Assembly: GCA_003168255.1 (NCBI GenBank)
Contig: PMSU01000069.1
Coordinates: 1-45,273 of the forward strand
From: Actinomycetota bacterium
GTDB taxonomy: Bacteria; Actinomycetota; Actinomycetes; Streptosporangiales; Streptosporangiaceae
Length of the DNA: 45,273 nt
Reading direction: 5' to 3'
Part shown: positions 39,741 to 45,273 of the stretch, piece by piece
Numbering within the stretch: the stretch's first letter is position 1
Layout: each line of letters opens with the position of its first letter
Notes under the pieces: generated by a model
Told to the model about the DNA's origin: nothing
Databases searched by the model: none
What the model saw: the letters and a program-made list of their open reading frames with translations, nothing else
Position numbers and translations under genes: made by a program

Positions 39741-40709
39741 ATGTCCATGCCCATATCCGCGGTCCCGGCCACGGTCGACCAGCCCGGCCAGCAGCCCGGC
39801 AGCACCGGGGCGGGGCGGTCCAGGGCGCCGGGTACCCGCGTGCTGGCGCGGATGGGCCAGGCGGTGCGGTCGAACCGCAAGGCCACCGTGGGCACCGCGC
39901 TGCTCGCGTTGTTCGTCCTGGTCTCGCTCTTCCCGGGAGTGATCGCTCACGACAATCCGGGCGCGGACGCCTATGCGCCGCGGCTGGGGCTGACGACCGC
40001 CCATCTGCTCGGCACCACCGCGCAGGGGCAGGACATGTTCGCGCAGCTGGTGTGGGGCACCAGGACCGTGATGATCATCGCGTTCGTGGTCGGGCTGGCC
40101 GCGACCGGGATAGCGGTCCTGATCGGCGTCGCGGCAGCATACCTGGGCGGGCTCTGGGACGGCTCGCTCAGCGTGCTCACCGACGTGCTGCTGGTCATCC
40201 CGCTGTTCCCGCTGCTGATCATCATCGCCGGCTATGCGCACGGCGCGAGCACGCTGGTGCTCATCGTGGTGATCACCCTCACCAGCTGGTCCTACACCGC
40301 GCGCCAGCTCCGGTCACAAGCGCTCTCGCTGCGCGGCCGGGACTTCCTGGAGGCGGCGCGGGTGCGCGGCGAGCGCAGGCTCTACATCATCGTGGTGGAG
40401 CTCATCCCCACGATGACCTCACTGATCGTGGCGGCCTTCCTGACCAATGCCCTGTATGCGGTGCTCTTCGCCTCCAGCCTGCAGTACATCGGCCTGGGCA
40501 ACCCCAACACCCAGAGCTGGGGCACGATGCTGTACTGGGCGCAGAACGAAGCGGCGCTGCAGACCGGCCAGCCCATGTGGGCGCTCGCGCCCGGGGCCTG
40601 CATCGCCGCGCTCGGCGCGTCGTTCGCCTTGCTCAACTACGCCTTCGATGAGATCGGCAACCCAGCCCTTCGACCGGTACGGAGGACCCGTGGCAAGCCT
40701 GCGCGCTGA
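39741..40709 (+). CDS. ABC transporter permease (DppC-like)
   Basis: A 322-residue DppC/OppC permease. A Pro/Gly/Ala-rich N-terminus of ~45 residues precedes a first helix (GTALLALFVLVSLFPGVIAH). HLLGTTAQGQDMFAQLVWGT is the family segment after helix 1, and RDFLEAARVRGERRLYIIV the EAA loop. It starts 3 bases after the DppB-like stop and overlaps the following ATPase gene by 20 bases, so the three are tightly coupled. Confidence 0.92.
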   Translation: MSMPISAVPATVDQPGQQPGSTGAGRSRAPGTRVLARMGQAVRSNRKATVGTALLALFVLVSLFPGVIAHDNPGADAYAPRLGLTTAHLLGTTAQGQDMFAQLVWGTRTVMIIAFVVGLAATGIAVLIGVAAAYLGGLWDGSLSVLTDVLLVIPLFPLLIIIAGYAHGASTLVLIVVITLTSWSYTARQLRSQALSLRGRDFLEAARVRGERRLYIIVVELIPTMTSLIVAAFLTNALYAVLFASSLQYIGLGNPNTQSWGTMLYWAQNEAALQTGQPMWALAPGACIAALGASFALLNYAFDEIGNPALRPVRRTRGKPAR

Positions 40710-41727
40710 CGCTGATCCCCAGTCCCCAGGCTCCGGGCCTGCGACCGATCCCATCCTCGCGGTGAGCGACCTCTCGGTGCAGTACACGACGGCGGCCGGC
40801 GCCGTTGCCGCCGTCGACCGGGTGAGCTTCGACCTGTACCCGGGCGAGTTCCTGGGAATCGTGGGCGAGTCCGGCTGCGGCAAGTCGACCCTGCTGTTCG
40901 CCATCGCCCAGCTGCTCGCCCCGCCCGCCGGCATCACCGGCGGGAGCGTGGTCTTCAAGGGCACGAACCTGGTGGGGATGACCGACAAGCAGCTGATGGC
41001 GCTGCGCTGGCGGGACCTGTCGGTCGTCATGCAGAGCGCGATGAACGCGCTCAACCCGGTCAAGTCGATCGGGGCGCAGTTCAAGGACGCGATGCGGGCG
41101 CACGGGGTGACGTCGGCGGCGGAGATCGCCGGGCGGTCGGCCGAGGTGCTGCGCATGGTCAGCATCGACCCGGTACACCTGAGGAGCTACCCGCACCAGC
41201 TGTCCGGCGGCATGCGGCAGCGCTCCATGATCGCGATGGCACTGCTGTTCACGCCGGATCTCGTGATCATGGACGAACCCACCTCGGCGCTCGATGTGGT
41301 CGCGCAGCGCTCGCTGATGGTGCACATCAAGAAGCTCCAGTCCGAGCTGGGATTCGCGGTCATCTTCGTCACGCACGACATGTCGCTGGTCAGCCACTTC
41401 TCCCAGCGGCTCATGGTGATGTACGCGGGCCAGGTCGCCGAGTGGGGCGCCACCAGGCAGGTCTTCGACGCCCCCCGGCACCCGTACAGCATCGGCCTGC
41501 TGGAGGCATTCCCCTCCATCAAGGGCGAGCGGGTCCCGCTGACCGGCATCCCGGGCAGGCCGCCGGACCTGTCCCAGCCGCAGCATGGCTGCTGGTTCGC
41601 GCCACGCTGCCCCAAGGTCAGGGATATCTGCGCCGAGACCGAGCCGGACCTGTACCCGGTGCACGACGTGGCGGTCCGGTGCCTGCGGTACGCCGACGGG
41701 GCGGACGGGAAGGCTTACGTTGGCTGA
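40690..41727 (+). CDS. ABC transporter ATPase (DppD-like)
   Basis: A 345-residue ATPase of the peptide/oligosaccharide class. Walker A is GESGCGKST, the signature [12 protein letters not shown], Walker [14 protein letters not shown], and the switch His in VTHDMSLV. The C-terminal extension has [20 protein letters not shown], the cysteine-containing end of the oligo_HPY type. The GTG start ([10 protein letters not shown]) has GGAGGA 6 bases before it and lies inside the permease gene. It pairs with the next gene as a heterodimer. Confidence 0.92.
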   Translation: MASLRADADPQSPGSGPATDPILAVSDLSVQYTTAAGAVAAVDRVSFDLYPGEFLGIVGESGCGKSTLLFAIAQLLAPPAGITGGSVVFKGTNLVGMTDKQLMALRWRDLSVVMQSAMNALNPVKSIGAQFKDAMRAHGVTSAAEIAGRSAEVLRMVSIDPVHLRSYPHQLSGGMRQRSMIAMALLFTPDLVIMDEPTSALDVVAQRSLMVHIKKLQSELGFAVIFVTHDMSLVSHFSQRLMVMYAGQVAEWGATRQVFDAPRHPYSIGLLEAFPSIKGERVPLTGIPGRPPDLSQPQHGCWFAPRCPKVRDICAETEPDLYPVHDVAVRCLRYADGADGKAYVG

Positions 41728-42730
41728 CACCGCTACCGGCCCCTTGCTCCGCACCGAGGGCCTGACCAAGCACTTCAAGATCGGCAACGCGCTCTCCCGG
41801 CGCACCCTGCACGCTGTCGATGACGTGAGCCTGGCCATCGGCTCCCGTGAGATCGTCGCGTTGGCCGGTGAGAGCGGCAGCGGCAAGAGCACCATCGCCC
41901 GCCTGCTCGCCAAGGTCTACCGGCCGACCGGCGGTGAGATCTACTTCCAGGAACGGCCGGTGTCGTCCATCCGGTCCCGCCGGGACCTGCTGCGGTACCG
42001 GGGCGATGTCCCGATGGTCTTCCAGGACCCGTTCAGCTCACTCAACCCGGCGCTCCGCGCCGCCCACGGCCTGATCCGCACCCTCAAGCTGCACCGGCAG
42101 GACCTGAGCGCGCAGCAGCGGCGGCAGGAGGCACTGCGCGCGCTGGAGGCGGTCGGGCTGAGCCCGGCCGCCGACATCCTGCAGCGGTACCCGCACGAGC
42201 TCAGCGGCGGCCAGCGGCAGCGGCTTGGCTTCGCCCAGGCGCTCGCCCCCCGCCCGAAACTGATCCTGGCCGACGAGCCGGTGTCCATGCTGGACGTGTC
42301 CATCCGCATCGGCCTGCTCAACCTGATGGCGGGGCTGCGCGACAGCGAGGGCGTCTCCTTCCTCTACATCACCCACGACATCGCCAGCGCCCGCTACGTG
42401 GCCGACCGGCTGATCGTGATGTACGCGGGGCAGATCGCCGAGTCTGGCCCGGTCGAAGACGTGCTCGCCCGCCCCAGGCACCCTTACACCCAGCTGCTGC
42501 TGTCCGCGGTCCCCGACCCCCGGGCCCCGCTGAACATCGGCGCCGATACCGACCGGGGCGAGCCGCCCAGGGTGATCGACCCGGTGCCCGGCTGCCGGTT
42601 CCGGTGGCGCTGCCCGCTCGCGGTCGACGAATGCCACCGGGTCACGCCCGAGCTCAGGGAACTCCTCCCGGACCATCAGGCGGCATGTCATGTCGCCACC
42701 GCCGACACCCTGACGAAGGCGTTCGGATGA
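41720..42730 (+). CDS. ABC transporter ATPase (DppF-like)
   Basis: A 336-residue ATPase. Walker A is GESGSGKST, the signature ELSGGQRQRLGF, Walker B LILADEPVSMLDVS, and the C-terminal segment GCRFRWRCPLAVDECHR. The start is a TTG at 41720, overlapping the previous stop by 8 bases, with a GGGAAGG site before it; the frame upstream is out of family register. It ends with a stop overlapping the GH4 ATG by 4 bases. Confidence 0.9.
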   Translation: MADTATGPLLRTEGLTKHFKIGNALSRRTLHAVDDVSLAIGSREIVALAGESGSGKSTIARLLAKVYRPTGGEIYFQERPVSSIRSRRDLLRYRGDVPMVFQDPFSSLNPALRAAHGLIRTLKLHRQDLSAQQRRQEALRALEAVGLSPAADILQRYPHELSGGQRQRLGFAQALAPRPKLILADEPVSMLDVSIRIGLLNLMAGLRDSEGVSFLYITHDIASARYVADRLIVMYAGQIAESGPVEDVLARPRHPYTQLLLSAVPDPRAPLNIGADTDRGEPPRVIDPVPGCRFRWRCPLAVDECHRVTPELRELLPDHQAACHVATADTLTKAFG

Positions 42731-44031
42731 AGGTCGTGGTCGTCGGCGGCGGGTCGACCTACACCCCGGAGCTGGCAGACGGCGTGGCAAGGCTGGCCGG
42801 CCAGGTCGACGTCACCGAGCTCGCACTGGTCGATCCGGACGAGCGGCGGCTCTCGGTGGTCGGCCCGTTCTCCGCCCGGATCATGCGGGCGCTCGGCCAT
42901 CCTGGACGGGTCAGCTGGACGGCAGATCTGGACAAGGGACTGGACGGGGCGGGCGCGATCCTGCTCCAGCTTCGGGTCGGCGGCCAGGCGGCGCGACAGC
43001 GTGACGAGACCTGGCCGCTCGAGTGCGGCTGCATCGGCCAGGAGACCACCGGGGCGGGCGGGCTCGCAAAGGCCCTCCGCACCGTCCCCGTTGTCCTCGA
43101 TATAGCCGAACGCGCACGGCGGCGCGCCGATGGCTCCGCATGGATCATCGATTTCACCAACCCGGTCGGGATCGTCACCCGGGCACTGCTCGACGCGGGC
43201 CACCGCGCGGTGGGACTGTGCAATGTGGCGATCGGATACCAGCGCCAGTTCGCCGCGATGCTCGAAGTCGCGCCGGACCGCGTCCTGCTCGACCACGTCG
43301 GCCTGAACCACCTGACCTGGGAACGTGCCGTCCTGGTGGACGGGAAAGACCGGCTGCCTGAGCTGCTTGCTACCGGGGCCGAACAGATCGCGGAGCACAC
43401 CGGCCTGCCGGCCGATGTCACCCTCAAGCTCGGCGCTGTGCCGTCGTACTACCTGCGTTATTACTACGATCACGACGCAGTGGTGCAGGAGGAGCGGGGC
43501 GCGCCTACCCGCGCCGAGCGGGTCGCCGGGATCGAGCGCGAGCTGCTGGCCATGTACGCGGATCCGGCGCTCGACCGCAGGCCAGAGCTGCTGGGCCAGC
43601 GCGGCGGCGCGTTCTACTCAGAGGCGGCCGTGGCGCTGCTCGCCTCGCTGACCGGTGACGCGGGGGACACTCAGGTGGTCAACGTCCGCAACGCGGGCAC
43701 CCTGCCGTTCCTGCCCGATGAGGCCGTGATCGAGGTACCCGCGCGGGTCGGCGCTGACGGCGCGTCACCGGTGCCGGTTGATCCGGTCGAGCCGCTTCAG
43801 CGGGGCCTGATCGCACATGTCAGCGCCTACGAGGAGCTCGCGGTCGATGCGGCGCTGCGCGGTGGCAGGGACCGGGTGGAGGCAGCCATGCTCGCCCACC
43901 CGCTGATCGGCCAGGTAGACCTGGCCCGGCGCCTGACCGACCTGCTCATCTCGGAGAACGCCGGCTACCTGCCCTGGGCCAGCGGGGCAGCCGCAGCCGC
44001 GGGCTGGGGCCGGGGAACGGGCCTGGGGTGA
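42727..44031 (+). CDS. GH4-family phospho-glycosidase
   Basis: A 434-residue glycoside hydrolase of family 4, which uses NAD+, a divalent metal and a redox mechanism, usually on 6-phosphorylated disaccharides. The Rossmann start is MKVVVVGGGSTYTPELADG. The metal and substrate loops are IIDFTNPVGIVTRAL, GLCNVAIGYQRQF (Cys of the CN-I-G motif) and DHVGLNHLTWE. RGGAFYSEAAVALL also follows the 6-phospho-beta-glucosidase pattern. In this operon the likely substrate is a phosphorylated glucosamine oligomer. ATGA overlap with the ATPase and GTGA overlap with the next kinase show tight coupling. Confidence 0.9.
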   Translation: MKVVVVGGGSTYTPELADGVARLAGQVDVTELALVDPDERRLSVVGPFSARIMRALGHPGRVSWTADLDKGLDGAGAILLQLRVGGQAARQRDETWPLECGCIGQETTGAGGLAKALRTVPVVLDIAERARRRADGSAWIIDFTNPVGIVTRALLDAGHRAVGLCNVAIGYQRQFAAMLEVAPDRVLLDHVGLNHLTWERAVLVDGKDRLPELLATGAEQIAEHTGLPADVTLKLGAVPSYYLRYYYDHDAVVQEERGAPTRAERVAGIERELLAMYADPALDRRPELLGQRGGAFYSEAAVALLASLTGDAGDTQVVNVRNAGTLPFLPDEAVIEVPARVGADGASPVPVDPVEPLQRGLIAHVSAYEELAVDAALRGGRDRVEAAMLAHPLIGQVDLARRLTDLLISENAGYLPWASGAAAAAGWGRGTGLG

Positions 44032-45125
44032 CCGCACCTAACACAGCCGCGGCCGGGAATCACGGGCTGCCCGCCGTGCTCGCCGTGGACGGCGGCAACA
44101 GCAAGACCGATGTGGCGCTCGTCGCCGCCGACGGCTCGCTGCTGGCCAGCATCCGCGGCCCCGGCATGGACGCCCAGCGCGACGGCGTGACCGAAACCAT
44201 CCAGGTGCTCGCTGGCGTGGTGGGAAAGGCGGCAGCGCGGGCAGGCCTGCATGACGGCAGGCACTCCCCCGCCGCAGGCCAGCCGGCCGCTGCCTCCCCC
44301 GTCGCCTTGCACCTGTCCGCCTGCATCGCCAACGCCGACCTGCCCGAGGAGGAGGAACGGGTCTGCGCGGCGCTGCGGGCGCAGGGCTGGGGCATAACCA
44401 CCTCGGTCGCCAATGACACCTTCGCCGTCCTCAGGGCGGGATCGACGGCGGCCGAGCCCGGCGAGCAGGAGAATGCCGGCAGCCACTGGGGGGTGGCCGT
44501 CACCTGCGGCGCCGGCATCAACTGCGTGGGGCTGGCTCCGGACGGGCGGTCGACCCGGTTTCTCGCCCTCGGCGACATCAGCGGCGACTGGGGTGGCGGG
44601 TTCGGCCTGGGCCGCGCCGCCTTGTGGTGGGCGATCCGGGCCGAGGACGGGCGCGGCGAGGCGACCGGGCTGCGCGAGGCCGTAGCAAGCCACTTCGGCG
44701 TGGAGACGGTGCGGGATGTCGCTATCGGCGTGCACAAGGGACTGATTCCGGCTGACGACCTGCTGGGCCTGGCGCCCGTGCTGCTCGCCACCGCGCACCG
44801 CGGCGACCGGGTGGCGCGGAACCTGGTCAGCCGGCTGGCTGAGGAGATCTGCCTGATGGCGCTCACCGCGATGCGCCGCTTGTGCCTGACCGGCCTGGCC
44901 ACCCCCGTCGTGCTCGGCGGCGGGCTGCTCACGGCAAGGAACACGCTGCTCACCGCCGGAATCGAGGACAGGCTCGCAAAAGTCGCGCCCCGCGCGGTCG
45001 TGCGCATCATCGACGTGCCGCCCGTCGCCGGGGCGGCGCTGCTGGGCCTCGACCAGGTACACGCCGGGCCAGCCGCGCAAGCACGGCTGCGCGCCGCCTA
45101 CGCCCCGGCCGTGGACCTTTCTTGA
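44028..45125 (+). CDS. BadF-type N-acetylglucosamine/glucosamine kinase
   Basis: A 365-residue kinase of the BadF/BadG/BcrA/BcrD ATPase family (N-acetylglucosamine kinase type). The phosphate loop is VLAVDGGNSKTDVALVAADG. VANDTFAVLRAGS is the acidic active-site region, GVAVTCGAGINCVGLAPDG the second phosphate motif, and TPVVLGGGLLTARN the adenosine motif. GDWGGGFGLGRAALWW is the usual GlcNAc-kinase segment. It probably phosphorylates amino sugars set free inside the cell. The GTG overlaps the GH4 stop. It is the last gene of the operon. Confidence 0.9.
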   Translation: MTAPNTAAAGNHGLPAVLAVDGGNSKTDVALVAADGSLLASIRGPGMDAQRDGVTETIQVLAGVVGKAAARAGLHDGRHSPAAGQPAAASPVALHLSACIANADLPEEEERVCAALRAQGWGITTSVANDTFAVLRAGSTAAEPGEQENAGSHWGVAVTCGAGINCVGLAPDGRSTRFLALGDISGDWGGGFGLGRAALWWAIRAEDGRGEATGLREAVASHFGVETVRDVAIGVHKGLIPADDLLGLAPVLLATAHRGDRVARNLVSRLAEEICLMALTAMRRLCLTGLATPVVLGGGLLTARNTLLTAGIEDRLAKVAPRAVVRIIDVPPVAGAALLGLDQVHAGPAAQARLRAAYAPAVDLS

Positions 45126-45218
45126 TCGGCCCCCACCAGGTAAGAGCCCGCAGAGAAGTAAGCCGCAGGTTTCGTGATCGTCAGGTCGGGCCGGGGCGCC
45201 CGGCAAGAGCTCGGGAGC

Positions 45219-45258
45219 GCCCGCCCAAGGCCGGCGGGCTGCGCGCTGGTGAGCGCGC
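45219..45258 (+). terminator. Hairpins at the operon end
   Basis: GCCCGCC and GGCGGGC (45219-45239) form a 7-bp stem, followed at once by GCGCGCT-ggtg-AGCGCGC (45241-45258), a second 7-bp stem. They lie about 95 bases after the kinase stop, close to the right edge, and no other gene is seen between. Confidence 0.45.
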
Positions 45259-45273
45259 GGACGTAAGCCGGCG

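Noticed and set aside
38795..40651. 618-codon forward frame over the permease genes
   Set aside because: Out-of-frame shadow with high Arg, His and Pro and no membrane helices; the permease frames are clear.
40633..41913. 426-codon reverse frame over the first ATPase
   Set aside because: Antisense to Walker A, signature and Walker B motifs.
10153..45145. Recurring CAGGTAAG words (10153, 10214, 13644, 45137)
   Set aside because: Resembles a splice donor but is meaningless in bacteria; only the 10153/10214 pair has shared flanks.
43965..45206. 413-codon reverse frame over the GH4 and kinase genes
   Set aside because: It is antisense to two clear family members, has Gly/Arg/Asp-rich shadow composition and no family motif.
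1..45273. Search for tRNA, rRNA, CRISPR arrays and insertion sequences
   Set aside because: No cloverleaf-like CCA-end genes, regularly spaced repeats or transposase motifs were recognised by eye; short degenerate cases could be missed.

Overview
The window is high-GC DNA with GTG and TTG starts, weak U-less terminators and many TGA/GTG-overlapping gene pairs. A mycothiol-dependent-type DinB protein, an ECF42 sigma factor with its YCII partner, PadR and ROK regulators and a CsxA-type glucosaminidase point to a soil actinomycete (Actinomycetia). I cannot place it to genus from sequence alone.

Layout. Positions 1-18,100 are a patchwork of small single genes and decayed ones. Intact genes are a PhyH-type dioxygenase, a GNAT/ATPase overlapping pair, small membrane or exported proteins, DUF899, DUF2182, an SDR, an ArsR/AHSA1 pair with two clear operators, a SnoaL-like protein, two conserved hypotheticals, a DinB-like protein, and the ECF42 sigma factor with its YCII protein. 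Between them lie at least seven broken genes: a lipase (cut by the window edge, signal peptide apparently out of frame), a prolyl-aminopeptidase tail, a TetR regulator, a DUF6308 gene, a prolyl oligopeptidase truncated just after its catalytic serine, an exported repeat protein, and an ECF41-like tail. Positions 9,011-10,230 hold no convincing intact gene but are dense in inverted repeats.

Positions 18,100-28,400 carry drug-efflux and housekeeping genes: a PadR-MFS pair joined by an unusual 41-bp tandem repeat, a DUF1003 protein, a second MFS exporter, a GNAT enzyme, a CorA-like transporter next to a voltage-gated-type K+ channel, citrate synthase, and a third MFS exporter preceded by a perfect 11-bp-arm palindrome.

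Positions 28,489-45,125 look like one functional block for chitosan/chitin use. It starts with two small secreted proteins. A reverse-strand pair follows: an exo-beta-D-glucosaminidase (CsxA type, GH2) and a GH18 chitinase. A ROK repressor then diverges from a nine-gene-class forward operon of ROK kinase, family-5 substrate-binding lipoprotein, two permeases, two ATPases, a GH4 phospho-glycosidase and a BadF-type N-acetylglucosamine kinase. Related dyad sites (TAGTT-GGA...TCCTAACTA type) lie in front of three units: the small secreted DPBB-like protein at 29,020-29,583, the csxA gene, and the repressor/kinase divergent promoter. This suggests a single ROK regulon resembling the CsnR system of Streptomyces. 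The secreted DPBB-like protein, which carries the most symmetric operator, would be an unrecognised member of that regulon.

The most unusual local feature is at 19,539-19,625. Two extra copies of a 41-bp unit separate a PadR stop from the MFS start. Each copy carries its own GTG start and a 14-codon mini-ORF whose TGA overlaps the next GTG, giving a chain of overlapping stop/start signals. No CRISPR array, rRNA, tRNA, insertion sequence or complete mobile element was recognised.
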